A DNA stretch of 64,000 nucleotides from CAZMGG01 sp964565715. Its GTDB lineage: Bacteria > Planctomycetota > UBA1135 > UBA2386. Position numbers and translations under genes: made by a program. Every line of letters starts with the position of its first letter. Positions within the stretch are counted from its first letter, which is position 1. The stretch is taken from contig CAZMGG010000007.1 of assembly GCA_964565715.1 (NCBI GenBank), positions 18,964-82,963 on the forward strand. The letters are read 5' to 3'. This document shows positions 9,693 to 18,615 of this stretch, piece by piece. The notes under the pieces are model-generated. The model had not been told where the DNA came from. It saw only the letters and a list, made by a program, of their open reading frames with translations, and made no database searches.

Positions 9693-11672
9693 TCAGCGGG
9701 GGCGGAAGGCGAACAGCCCGACTTCGCTGCTGGCGAAGAGCGTGTAGGAGGGCCAGTGGACCACGGGCAGCCGCGTGACGTAGGTGCCGATCCGGGCCGA
9801 CTGCCAGAGCGGCTGCAGGCCGTCCAGGATGGAGACGCCAGCCTGCGACGAGAGCAGGAGCCACGGTGTGCCCGGCAGGAAGCCGACGCTGCGGATCGGC
9901 AGGCTGCTGAAGCCGAGCGGTCCCACCAGGCCGTAGGCGCTGCCGTTCGGAACTGCCAGCGCGAGTTCGCCGCGCCGATTGCCCACCGCCAGAAACTGCA
10001 GGCCGGGGGCCAGGGCGACCGCATCCACCGAGTTCCAGGTGCCGGCAATGACGGGCTCCGGGTTGCCGCTGGCGGCATCGAAGGTCCGCACATCCCCGTT
10101 CTGGCCCGCCACCAACACTTCCAGCCGACCGTCCTGGTCGGTGTCGCCCGTCGTCAGGCGCTCGGGAGCCCATGGGGTGTACCGGAACCAGAGGCCGGAG
10201 CCGGATGGCCAGCGCGCTGCGCCCACTCCAACAACGGTGGTGGTCAGCAGGTCCAGGATGCCGTCGGCATCGATGTCGACCAACAAACCCAGTCGGCTGC
10301 TGTTGGTCACCACGGTGAGCGAGCGCCAGGCACCGTGCTGCCAGTCCACTGCCTCCACCCGGTTGTGGGTGACGACGAGTTCGAGATCGCCATCGCGATC
10401 CAGGTCGATGGCCTGGGCGTCCGTGGCGATCTGGCCGCTGGTGCTCAGGGGCGAAGATTCATGCCGCAGGACGCGGGTGATGGGGTCGAACACCAGCACG
10501 CGCCCCGGCTGGTAGGTCGAGGCGTGGCTGGCGGTGACGGTGACCAGTTCGGCGTTGCCATCGCCGTCGAAGTCGCCGAGGAACGGGCCGAGGAAGGGGC
10601 CGTCGTACTCCGGGCTGGTCCATTCGATCCCCCGCGTGATGGCGCTGGCGACGAACAGATTGGCCTTGGCCGAACCGGCATCCGTGCCCCACAGGATCTC
10701 CAGCACGCCATCGCCATCGGCGTCGCCGACCGCGACCCCGACCGTGTGCGAGTCGGGGTTGGCCATGGTCCACTCCATGGTCTGGGTGGCCGTGTCGAAG
10801 GCGGTGACCGCCCATTGCTGGTCGCCGACGACCAACTCCAGGTTGCTGTCGGCGTCGATGTTGGCGAGGCACATCGCCCCGAGGTTGCCACCATTGGGGC
10901 GGATCTGCAGGGCCCATTGCGGCAACCGCAGGTCGATGTCGTAGCACCACACCCAGCCGGAATACTCGCCAGCCAGCAGTTCGTTGCGGCCGTCGCCGTC
11001 GACATCGGCGGCGAGCACCCGCTGGCCGAAGGCAGGCGCCCACTGCCACTCCACGCCCAAGGTCACGCCATCGAGGACATGCCCAGAACTCGTGGCGATC
11101 TCCGGAGCGGGGTCCGCGTCCAGATTGGCGATCAGCACATCCGTGCCGCCGGGACCGGCCACGTCGGCCAGCGACGAGCCGTCCTGACGAAACACCAACA
11201 GGCGGCTGCTGGTCACGACCGCCAGTTCGGACGCCCCATCGCCATCGAGGTCGCCCACGGCGATGGCACGGGGGTTGGCATGACCGGTGGCGAAGCGCCG
11301 CTGACGGGTGCGTGAGGCCAGGTGCCAGACCTCGACCCAGCCATCGGCCGTGGTCAGCACCACCTCGGGGCCGGCCGTTGCCAGCACGTCGGCGAGCCGC
11401 AGGCAGGTGATCGGCTGGCTGAGACTGGTGACGGGGCTGACGAAGTCTTGTCGGTAGCCGGTGGCTTGTGGAACCAGGACCATCCACAGGCGGTCGCCGT
11501 ACGCGGTCAGCACGATCTCCGGGCCCGTGGCCGTGGCGGCGACGTCGAGTCCGGCGGAGCCGATCCGCCTGCCATAGTCGACCATGCGCCACACGGGGGC
11601 GTCCTGTGACGGCGCCAGCGGGACGACCGCAAGGAAAGAAATGGCGAGGCGAAGGCTCCTGATGATTGGCAC
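9693..11672 (-). CDS. Secreted FG-GAP/VCBS repeat protein (paralogue 1 of 3)
   Basis: First gene of the tandem trio, 659 residues. The start is GTG 11672 with GGGAG 6 nt upstream; the signal peptide is VPIIRSLRLAISFLAVVPLAPSQ. Blades carry DLDGDGASELAVV, NLDADPAPEIA, DVDGDGRNELLA, NIDADSNLELVV, DADGDGVLEIL, DFDGDGNAELV, DLDRDGDLELVV, DIDADGILDLL and DTDQDGRLEVLV loops, i.e. roughly one calcium-binding loop per 45-55 residues. No catalytic domain is recognisable. Most likely a surface-displayed or secreted beta-propeller; partner unknown. Its promoter would lie in the 134 nt between 11673 and 11806. Confidence 0.85.
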   Translation of the reverse strand: MPIIRSLRLAISFLAVVPLAPSQDAPVWRMVDYGRRIGSAGLDVAATATGPEIVLTAYGDRLWMVLVPQATGYRQDFVSPVTSLSQPITCLRLADVLATAGPEVVLTTADGWVEVWHLASRTRQRRFATGHANPRAIAVGDLDGDGASELAVVTSSRLLVFRQDGSSLADVAGPGGTDVLIANLDADPAPEIATSSGHVLDGVTLGVEWQWAPAFGQRVLAADVDGDGRNELLAGEYSGWVWCYDIDLRLPQWALQIRPNGGNLGAMCLANIDADSNLELVVGDQQWAVTAFDTATQTMEWTMANPDSHTVGVAVGDADGDGVLEILWGTDAGSAKANLFVASAITRGIEWTSPEYDGPFLGPFLGDFDGDGNAELVTVTASHASTYQPGRVLVFDPITRVLRHESSPLSTSGQIATDAQAIDLDRDGDLELVVTHNRVEAVDWQHGAWRSLTVVTNSSRLGLLVDIDADGILDLLTTTVVGVGAARWPSGSGLWFRYTPWAPERLTTGDTDQDGRLEVLVAGQNGDVRTFDAASGNPEPVIAGTWNSVDAVALAPGLQFLAVGNRRGELALAVPNGSAYGLVGPLGFSSLPIRSVGFLPGTPWLLLSSQAGVSILDGLQPLWQSARIGTYVTRLPVVHWPSYTLFASSEVGLFAFRPR

Positions 11673-11806
11673 GAAGGACTCCCGGGTTCGATGTGGGAGT
11701 TAGAAGCGCCGGCCGCACCCGGGGCAAGGGGGGAGGGCCGCCCCGGCGCAGGCCGGTCACTTTCCCTGGACCGATCTGCAACCGGGGCGCGGGCGCACCA
11801 GGAGTG

Positions 11807-14248
11807 CTACTGGATCTCGATCACCTCGCCCGCATCCACCAGCACCAGCCGGGTGCTGAACGCCAGGTAGCGGGCCAGATGCGGCCGCTCGGTCAGCAGG
11901 GCGAAGTACTCGTCGGAGAAGGCGGTGATCTTGCGCACCTTGTCCTTCATCTCCGCCTGGAAGTCGCGATCGACCCAGGCGCCGTCCTGCAGGTGGAACT
12001 GCTTCCGGCCGATCTGCTGGTGGGTGAGACCGACCACCGAGCCGTTGGCCGAGTCGAGGGTGACGCTGCGGCCCAGCGCGCGCATGCGGGCGCTCTTGGT
12101 CACCGCCACCTCGCCGGCCTCGGTCTGGTCGGCGGCCTCCTCACGGCTCTTCTCGGCCTCCTGCTGCGCCTGCCGGCCGAGTCCGGCCAGCGGGCTGGCG
12201 GTGCTGGGACCGGCCGGTCCCGGCGTGCCGGGCTGGCCGCTCGCGCCGGCCACCCCGCCACCGGCGCCCGTCTGCGGCAGCTTGCCGGCGCGCTCCAGTT
12301 CCTCCTGCAGCCGGCTGCGGGTCTCCCGGTCGGCGCCGAGGAAGAACGCGTCGTTGGCCGGCACGGCCCCGTCCGCCGGCAGGAAGCCGCGCCGGAACGC
12401 CAGCTGCTGGCCCTCCTCGACGATCAGGTGGCTGGTGTAGGGCGTGACGATGCCGTGCTCCTTGCCCAGCCGGGTGATCTCGGCGACCAGCTCCGGGTTC
12501 TGGCCGTTGACCCGGATCTGATCCATCAGGAACGCGACCTTCTTCTGCGCCCACAGGGCCGGCAGCCAGTCGTTCTGCGGTGCCGTGGCCGGGAAGCTCG
12601 CCGCGAAGGCGTACTCGCGGCTCTCGCCGCCGACGTTGCCGCGCAGCAGCACGCGGGGCTGGCCCTCGCCCTTGTAGCGGCCCACCAGCGTCAGCGTCGT
12701 GCCGACGAACATGTCCGGCGTGCGATTCGGCTGGATGTCGTAGCCCTCGATGCCGTCACACTTCACCACCACGTCGGTCAGCACCGGCCCCGACAGCTTG
12801 GCGAACAGGGCGCCGGACTTCACCTCGATGTTCTCGCCGGGCAGCACGTAGTCGCGGTCGCCGCGGGTGCGCTGGGCGATGGTGTCGAGCAGCCGCGTGT
12901 TGACGTCGTGGCCGACGCCGAAGGCGAACACGCGGCCCTTGTGCAGGTTCTTCTGGTCGATCTGCGCCAGCAGGGTGTCGACGTTGGTGGTGCCCACCGT
13001 CGGCAGGCCGTCGGTCAGGAACACCGTGATCGGCACCAGGCCGGCGATCTCCGGCAGCGGCTGACCGAGGGCGCGGCCCATGGCGTCCTCGATGTTGGTG
13101 CCCGACCGGGCGTCCAGCGCGCCGATCCGCTCGATCGCGGCCTGCCGGTTCTCGGCGGTGGCCGGCAGCGGCGAGTCGAAGAACGGCCGCGCCTCGCTGC
13201 TGAACGGGATGACGTTGAAGAAGTCCTGCTCGCGCAGCGACGCCACGAACGAGCGGGCCGCGGCGCGGGCCTGCTCGATCTTCTCGCCAGCCATCGAGCC
13301 CGAGGTGTCGATCACGAAGGTGATCGCCCGGGGGATCTTCTGCTGGTCGGGCCACTCGTGGCGCGGCGACAGCATCATCAGGAACACGCCGTCCTGGCCG
13401 CGGGGCCGGTGGCAGAGCACGTGGCAGCCGAAGTCCTGCTCGCTGGTGCCGATCAGCAGCTGCAGGTCGTGGGGCGGCACCTTGCCCTGCTCGATGCCCA
13501 GCGTCGCCACCGCCTTGTGCTCGCCCTCCCGGCGGATGTCGACGCCGGCGAACGGCGAGTAGACCGACTTGATCGGCGACTGGCTGTGGATCTCGGCGGT
13601 CAGCGTCAGCTTCTGCGGGCCGCTGCCGCCGAGGAACGCCGCGCGCACCGGGTAGCGCCACTCACGGAACGAGCCGCTCTGCGGCAGCACCTGCGTCCAG
13701 CGCACCTTGACCTGCATCTCGCCGTTCGGCGGGATCGGGAAGACCCGCGCCCGCAGGCAGCCGTGGCCCATGTACTCCAGCAGCCCGGGGTCGCGCTGGC
13801 GGCGGACGATGTTCTCGTAGACCTGGCGGGCGGCGTTGGCGTCGAGCACGTCGCCCTTCTGCTCCTGGCCGTTGACCGTCATGGTGAAGCGGTCGGCGAC
13901 GGCGCCGGGCGGCAGCGGCAGGATCCAGGTGCCTTCCTGGATCACGCCGGTCACGTTGCGGAAGGTCTGCTCGACCTCGGTGGTGGCCGCCCCGTCCTGG
14001 ATCTTCGCCTTCACCTGCAGCAGGCCCAGTTCGACGGCGGGACCCGGGCGGTGGATCGGGTGGATGGGCCGGCCGGGGTGGATCAGCGGTTCGGGCTGGG
14101 GCTGCGGCGGCAGCGGCTGCGGTTGCGGCGCCGGCGGGTCCTGCGGGCCGACGATGAAGCCCTGGCTGGGGCAGAGGCCGGCGAGGAGGGCGGCGAAGGC
14201 GGCGGCAAGGCAGGATCGGCGCGCGAACGGGCTGGTGACTGGGCTCAT
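11807..14248 (-). CDS. VIT and von Willebrand factor A domain protein
   Basis: 813-residue exported protein resembling the inter-alpha-trypsin-inhibitor heavy-chain architecture. After a signal peptide (about residues 1-28) comes a Pro/Gln-rich linker with repeated PQPQ and HPGRPIHPIH units, then a VIT domain (TTEVEQTFRNVTGVIQEGTWILPLP...), then a vWA domain whose MIDAS motif DTSGS starts at Asp314, with the distal metal-site segment VFLTDGLPTVG. A conserved C-terminal part follows with a Gly/Pro-rich loop (TGAGGGVAGASGQPGTPG). ATG 14248 has GGAG 5 nt upstream. Family members mediate metal-dependent protein adhesion; the ligand here is unknown. It is divergent from the small membrane protein gene. 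Confidence 0.88.
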   Translation of the reverse strand: MSPVTSPFARRSCLAAAFAALLAGLCPSQGFIVGPQDPPAPQPQPLPPQPQPEPLIHPGRPIHPIHRPGPAVELGLLQVKAKIQDGAATTEVEQTFRNVTGVIQEGTWILPLPPGAVADRFTMTVNGQEQKGDVLDANAARQVYENIVRRQRDPGLLEYMGHGCLRARVFPIPPNGEMQVKVRWTQVLPQSGSFREWRYPVRAAFLGGSGPQKLTLTAEIHSQSPIKSVYSPFAGVDIRREGEHKAVATLGIEQGKVPPHDLQLLIGTSEQDFGCHVLCHRPRGQDGVFLMMLSPRHEWPDQQKIPRAITFVIDTSGSMAGEKIEQARAAARSFVASLREQDFFNVIPFSSEARPFFDSPLPATAENRQAAIERIGALDARSGTNIEDAMGRALGQPLPEIAGLVPITVFLTDGLPTVGTTNVDTLLAQIDQKNLHKGRVFAFGVGHDVNTRLLDTIAQRTRGDRDYVLPGENIEVKSGALFAKLSGPVLTDVVVKCDGIEGYDIQPNRTPDMFVGTTLTLVGRYKGEGQPRVLLRGNVGGESREYAFAASFPATAPQNDWLPALWAQKKVAFLMDQIRVNGQNPELVAEITRLGKEHGIVTPYTSHLIVEEGQQLAFRRGFLPADGAVPANDAFFLGADRETRSRLQEELERAGKLPQTGAGGGVAGASGQPGTPGPAGPSTASPLAGLGRQAQQEAEKSREEAADQTEAGEVAVTKSARMRALGRSVTLDSANGSVVGLTHQQIGRKQFHLQDGAWVDRDFQAEMKDKVRKITAFSDEYFALLTERPHLARYLAFSTRLVLVDAGEVIEIQ

Positions 14249-14366
14249 GACGACTCCGGAAAAGGCGCGCGCGGGTGACCGGAAGGGCCCGCGCGTGGGG
14301 GCGGGGCAACGCCGTGGGGCCGACAGGGTTCCCGCCGCGCGAGGCGTCAGGGTAACCTTCGGCGCC

Positions 14367-14891
14367 ATGGATCGCAGGAGCGCCTTGGGTTGGGCCGGAA
14401 TCCCGTTCTGGGTGGCGACGATGGGCTCCCTCTGCCTGCTCCTGCTGCTGCCGCACTCGCTCTTCTGGCTGCTGCTGGCGCTGCCGCTGTGGGGCCTGGC
14501 CCTGCTGCGGGCCGGCGGCGGCCGGTCGCCGGGGCACGTCCCCCTGGCCCTGGCCTTCGCGCTCGGCCTGACCCTCTGGGCGCTGCCCTTCACCTGCCGC
14601 GAGATCGCGGTGCGGGAGGCGGTCCTGGTGCGGGGGCAGATCGGTGGCTTCACCCGGACGCTGGCGGGCCTGCCCTGGGCCGGAGTGCGGGGCTACGTCG
14701 GCGGCATGGGGTCCGATCGCCTCGCCTGGCACGAGGGCACCGTGGCCCTGCTGGCGAACTGGGTCCTGTGGAGCGTGCTGGCCCTGCCGTTCTGCCGCCG
14801 GGCGACGCCAGTGGCCGGGGTCTGGGCTGCCCTCCTGGCCCTGTCGGGTGTCCTCTGCGGCGGCTGGACCCTGGTCTGCATGTTCGACTGA
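14367..14891 (+). CDS. Small polytopic membrane protein, unknown
   Basis: 174 residues with about five hydrophobic segments: WAGIPFWVATMGSLCLLLLL, FWLLLALPLWGLALL, PLALAFALGLTLWALPF, VALLANWVLWSVLALPFC and AGVWAALLALSGVLCGGWTL. The link between segments 3 and 4 carries a charged loop (REIAVREAVLVRGQIGG). I do not recognise the family. ATG 14367 is 118 nt from the divergent VIT-vWA gene, and no strong ribosome-binding site is visible. The open frame upstream of 14367 reads through the divergent gene and was not used. Confidence 0.6.
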   Translation: MDRRSALGWAGIPFWVATMGSLCLLLLLPHSLFWLLLALPLWGLALLRAGGGRSPGHVPLALAFALGLTLWALPFTCREIAVREAVLVRGQIGGFTRTLAGLPWAGVRGYVGGMGSDRLAWHEGTVALLANWVLWSVLALPFCRRATPVAGVWAALLALSGVLCGGWTLVCMFD

Positions 14892-15121
14892 CGCGGCCGG
14901 AGGCCAGCCAAGCCGGGACGGGGCGGATGCCGATGCAGGTGGGGGAAACCGCCATGCCCGAACCTCGCCCTGGATCGCCGGCCCGTGCGCTTGCCGCCCT
15001 GCTGCGCGATCGGCTGCGCCTCGCCTGGCATCGCGAGGGTCCCGGATCGGGACGGCCGCGCGACGGGCGCGGAACCGGCGGCGAGCCTTGCCGTCGCCCC
15101 GCGCCCTTCCCGGAGAACCCG

Positions 15122-15625
15122 ATGACCGACCGCCGCATCCTCGACCAGATCACCGTCGCCTCGCCCTGTTCCGCCGACTGGAACGAGATGCAGGGCGACG
15201 ACCGCTCCCGCTACTGCGGCCAGTGCCGCCTCCACGTCCACGACCTCTCGGCGATGACCACCGACGAGGCCCTGGCGCTGCTGCGCTCGGCCAGCGGCCG
15301 GGTCTGCGCGCGCTTCCACCGGCGCAGCGACGGCCGGGTGCTGACCCGCGACTGCCCGGTCGGTCTGCGGCAGCGGCTGCGCCGGGCCTGGACCCGCGCC
15401 GCGGCGATGCTGGTGGCGCTCTGGAGCTTCGGCTGCCGCGGCGCCAGCGAGCCGGCCCCCGGCCCCGGCGACCCGGTGATGGGGGACGTGGTCACGCCGG
15501 ACGAACTGCGACCGCTGCAGGGCGAGGTGGCGCTGCCCGACGGCGACAAGGAGCCGCTGATGGGCCGGATCATGGTGCCCCAGCCGGAGCCGATCGTCCC
15601 GCCCGCCGGCGGCCGCGACCGCTGA
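15122..15625 (+). CDS. Small Cys-rich exported-type protein (C-x4-W family)
   Basis: 167 residues. The N-terminal half carries a recognisable conserved block: SPCSADWNEMQGDDRSRYC, C-x2-C-x2-HVHDLSAMT, EALALL, a GRVCARFHRRSDGRVLT stretch and DCPVGL. This block recurs in uncharacterised proteins of several phyla and has four to five conserved Cys, suggesting metal binding (inference). A single hydrophobic segment (AAAMLVALWSFGC) follows, then an acidic/proline tail with PVMGDVVTP and PLMGRIMVP, the 'MG...P' endings typical of this group. ATG 15122 follows GGAG by 7 nt. Function unknown. Confidence 0.7.
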   Translation: MTDRRILDQITVASPCSADWNEMQGDDRSRYCGQCRLHVHDLSAMTTDEALALLRSASGRVCARFHRRSDGRVLTRDCPVGLRQRLRRAWTRAAAMLVALWSFGCRGASEPAPGPGDPVMGDVVTPDELRPLQGEVALPDGDKEPLMGRIMVPQPEPIVPPAGGRDR

Positions 15626-15638
15626 GCAGGCGCACCGG

Positions 15639-15662
15639 CGCTCAGGCCTTCTTGCGCACCGG
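15639..15662. repeat. 24-bp direct repeat, left copy
   Basis: Perfect 24-bp match to 21528-21551. Begins CGCTCAGGCC and ends GCACCGG. In the right copy this is the last ~20 nt of the acyl-CoA dehydrogenase coding sequence (PVRKKA-stop) plus 3 nt beyond it. The two copies are in direct orientation 5.9 kb apart and bracket the three-gene 15.9-21.5 kb block. Confidence 0.85.
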
Positions 15663-15700
15663 TTGGGTAGCGTCCGGTGAAGGCGTCGGCGACGTCCTGG
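15642..15700 (-). pseudogene. Remnant of an acyl-CoA dehydrogenase 3' end
   Basis: Read on the - strand, 15665-15699 encodes DVADAFTGRY, closely matching DVTDAFTGRY of the intact acyl-CoA dehydrogenase at 22204-22238 (about 30 of 35 bases identical). It then jumps directly to a perfect copy of that gene's terminal PVRKKA-stop in another frame. About 650 nt between the two segments is missing. This is a decayed, internally deleted duplicate of the gene's 3' region, not an expressed gene. It fills part of the otherwise empty 15626-15879 interval. Confidence 0.65.
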
Positions 15701-15879
15701 AGATAGGGGAGTACGGCGAGGTGACCGACCAGGACGCTGCACGGCTGGTATGGGCGGTGCGGGTGGCCGGGCGGCGACCGTGACCGGCAGGAGGGATTGT
15801 CCCGGCATGGTAGGATCGCGTCTCGCCATGTTGCGGCGGGGCCGATTCCCGGTGCGCCCGCCCTGCGGAGGCAAACGAC

Positions 15880-18615
15880 ATGCTCGCCAACCCAACCCAA
15901 CCCAACCCAACCCAACCCAACCCAACCTCCTGGCGTGACAGGCTGGCGCTTCTCGCGCGCGGCATCCTGTTGCTGATCTGCTGTGCGGCGGGCTTGCGCG
16001 CGCAACAGAACGATCGAGTCATCCACCTATGGGTTGATCCTCGCTATGGCGACAACTACCTCGCCTGGACCTCGAATCCTGTACTGGGAGCGCCCAATTC
16101 GTTCTGCTCGGGTGCCAAGCCGCCGCACCCCCTACTGGCATTCGACACGACCCAGTCGGGTACGCCACCGCTCCTGCATGCGTCGATGCCATTCCGGACG
16201 GTGACCTCGGCGTTGCAGTACCTCCAGCAAGGGATCCAACAGGCAACGCAGGGTGCGTCGCCCTACCTGGCCGGGCAGTACACGTCCGCGTACGTGATCA
16301 TCCACTGCCTGCCTGGACTGTATCAGGAGGTCGAACCACAGGACTCGCGGGACCCTCACAACCGGCTCCTGGGCAACGGCGAGACGTTTCCGATCCGGCT
16401 GCCCAACCGGGTCTCGATCCAGGGCACGAGCGCCCTCAATACGATCTTCGAGCCCCTCAAGGGCCGTGGTCCCGTGTTCGAGCTCGGGACGGCGTCCTGG
16501 AATCTGGGCAAGGCCGCCAGCGATCCGGATCAGGCCTGGTCGTACATCGATTCGGTGTCGATCAGCAGCACCTTATGGATCAATGATACCGGACAGCAGG
16601 CACCCACTCCGAGGGAACAGTCCGGAGTCTTCGTGGGCGCCATCCCGGGCCAGCGAGTGTTCTTGAACGTCAGCAACTGCTTCCTCTACTGCAATGGGAT
16701 AGGCGTGCTGGTGGACTCACCCTACTACGGGCCCGCCCCTGGCAACGAGCCTCCCGAGGCTGAGAGGCACCAGATCAACCTGATCAACAACACGTTTGCC
16801 TGGAACCTCATCGGAGTCTGGAGCGGCCAGCTTGGTGCCGGCGTCGGTTCCGTCGCGATTCCGAGCCAGTCGGGCACCGGTCCGGTCAGCCGGGGTTTCG
16901 CCCATGTGTCCTGCATCAACAACATCTTCGACTCGACGCCGCCGCTGAGCGGCGATTCGAGCGCGGGTCCGATGGGCTTCGAGGTGCCGATGCAGAACCA
17001 GCAGCCGGGCTGCCCGCAGAAGAGCCTGCCGCGCGGAATGCGGCGATGGGCGAACCTCGTGCAGAGTCCGGCTTCGATCGTGGTGCAGCCGAACAACTTC
17101 ACCTTGTGGTTCCCGCGCGCGCACGGCATGTCCAACTTCGAGGGACTCGACGAGAATGACCTGTGGATCCAGGTCCCGGGACAGGCCTCGGTCGACACCA
17201 ATGCCTACGAGAACACGCGCTTCAACCGGGCGGTCGGCAGCAGCATCAATGATCCCGGGTTCGAGTCGAACCGCTCGACCTTCTTCCCGGCCCTGCCGTT
17301 CACGCAGCCGGACTGGCCACAGACCAGCATCCTGACCTATCCCGCGAAGGACCTGACGATCTACACCGGCGGCTTCGCGTTCACCCAGCCGCGCTCGGCG
17401 GTGTTCATGAACCTGCGCGTCCGTGGTGCCGTGTACGTCCGCGACTCGCTGCATCTCGGTGGCTGGGCCGCCGGCGGCCCCTACTTCCGGACCTGTGACT
17501 TCGACCAGTCCCCGGCCGATTTCCGGCTGACGCCCACGCCGTTGTCCTGGCTGGCCAGCCTGCTGCCGGTGCCGCGGCAGATGCCGGCGGTGAACTTCGC
17601 CGGCCATATCCTCGTCGATGCCGGATTCCCGAATCCAGCCGCACAGGCATGGCCGGCCGTCATGGACAACAGCGGCTTGTCGCCCGGGGTGCAGGTCTCG
17701 GTGCCGTGCCGGCCGCTGCCGAACGTCCCGAGCTACCCGGCGCCGATCGGGCCGTGGGAGTTCTGCTGCCAGGGCTTCGGCAACCCGCGGGTGGTCGCGG
17801 GGCCTACGGATGGTGCCGCGCAGCGTGTCGACATCGGGGCAGACGAGCTGGATCTGAACCGCGTAGCCGGCTACCGGGCAGGAACCACGTCGTTCATGAC
17901 TGCGGGACCGGAGCAGAATCAGCCCTTGTGGCCGCTGATCGACAACGACTACCTGTGGTTCCTGGGTACCCAGCCGCCCGGCGCGCCGCCGCCTTGGGAG
18001 GTGGGGAAGCCAACCCATGCCCTGTGGGACCCGGTGGGCTACACCGTGGCTCGGCTGCCCGGGTCGCCGTTGTACCTGCCGACGTACGTGGACACCGTGC
18101 CGCACCTGTTGCCGGACCAGCATCCCTACTGGTTCTACACGATCAATCCGAACCTCTTCCCGACCAACTGGGTGTGGGAGATGTGTGCGCCGCAGCCGTA
18201 CATCAACCACTTCCTGTTCCAGGACCCCTCGGTCGGCATCGCCAACCCCACCGGCTCGACGCGCCTGCTGGGCAATCCGGATTACAACTGGGTCGATGAC
18301 CCGCAGAACCACAGCCTGCCGTCCGGCACCCCGGTCTACCTCACGGTCTGGCCGCAGATCCCGCCGCAGCCGCCCGCGGTCTTCGCGTACGACCCGCTGA
18401 CCGGGTTCGGCGCGTTCTCCGAACCCTTCGGCCCGCCCGATCGGCCCTCCCAGCACCCCAGAATGGCCAGCGCCCCCTCGGGGAGCGCCATGCGGTTCAG
18501 TTTGGAGTTCCCGCGGCTGAGCGCTCCCCTGCTCGTGCGCCAGGGCTCCGGGCAGTACCTGAAGGTGGACCGGAAGAGCAACCTCCAGAGCTTCCTGGTG
18601 ATCAGGCTGCCATGA
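15880..18615 (+). CDS. Exported beta-helix-like protein with repeat-controlled N-terminus
   Basis: 911 residues. The start ATG 15880 has GGAGG at 15867-15871, 8 nt upstream. Residues 3-15 are NPTQP repeats encoded by the CCAAC microsatellite. An export signal follows (LALLARGILLLICCAAGLRAQ), so the repeat lies before the signal peptide. The mature part begins with HLWVDPRYGDNYLAW and contains beta-helix-like runs (VSNCFLYCNGIGVLVD, INLINNTFAWNLIGVW, SCINNIFDS), suggesting a pectin-lyase-type right-handed helix. No catalytic residues were recognised. The stop overlaps the next gene's start (ATGA at 18612). Codon use is less GC-biased than the flanking core genes. Confidence 0.75.
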   Translation: MLANPTQPNPTQPNPTSWRDRLALLARGILLLICCAAGLRAQQNDRVIHLWVDPRYGDNYLAWTSNPVLGAPNSFCSGAKPPHPLLAFDTTQSGTPPLLHASMPFRTVTSALQYLQQGIQQATQGASPYLAGQYTSAYVIIHCLPGLYQEVEPQDSRDPHNRLLGNGETFPIRLPNRVSIQGTSALNTIFEPLKGRGPVFELGTASWNLGKAASDPDQAWSYIDSVSISSTLWINDTGQQAPTPREQSGVFVGAIPGQRVFLNVSNCFLYCNGIGVLVDSPYYGPAPGNEPPEAERHQINLINNTFAWNLIGVWSGQLGAGVGSVAIPSQSGTGPVSRGFAHVSCINNIFDSTPPLSGDSSAGPMGFEVPMQNQQPGCPQKSLPRGMRRWANLVQSPASIVVQPNNFTLWFPRAHGMSNFEGLDENDLWIQVPGQASVDTNAYENTRFNRAVGSSINDPGFESNRSTFFPALPFTQPDWPQTSILTYPAKDLTIYTGGFAFTQPRSAVFMNLRVRGAVYVRDSLHLGGWAAGGPYFRTCDFDQSPADFRLTPTPLSWLASLLPVPRQMPAVNFAGHILVDAGFPNPAAQAWPAVMDNSGLSPGVQVSVPCRPLPNVPSYPAPIGPWEFCCQGFGNPRVVAGPTDGAAQRVDIGADELDLNRVAGYRAGTTSFMTAGPEQNQPLWPLIDNDYLWFLGTQPPGAPPPWEVGKPTHALWDPVGYTVARLPGSPLYLPTYVDTVPHLLPDQHPYWFYTINPNLFPTNWVWEMCAPQPYINHFLFQDPSVGIANPTGSTRLLGNPDYNWVDDPQNHSLPSGTPVYLTVWPQIPPQPPAVFAYDPLTGFGAFSEPFGPPDRPSQHPRMASAPSGSAMRFSLEFPRLSAPLLVRQGSGQYLKVDRKSNLQSFLVIRLP
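15887..15927. repeat. (CCAAC)8 pentanucleotide microsatellite
   Basis: Eight perfect tandem copies of CCAAC plus one further C, inside the first 16 codons of the 15880 gene. Because five is not a multiple of three, gain or loss of one or two units shifts the reading frame before the signal peptide, while three units restore it. The ribosome-binding site and start codon lie upstream of the repeat, so slipped-strand mispairing would switch translation on or off. Confidence 0.9.

Noticed and set aside
15693..15925. - strand GWVGL-repeat peptide across the CCAAC run
   Set aside because: It is only the reverse reading of the microsatellite; no ribosome-binding site or domain, and the + strand has both.
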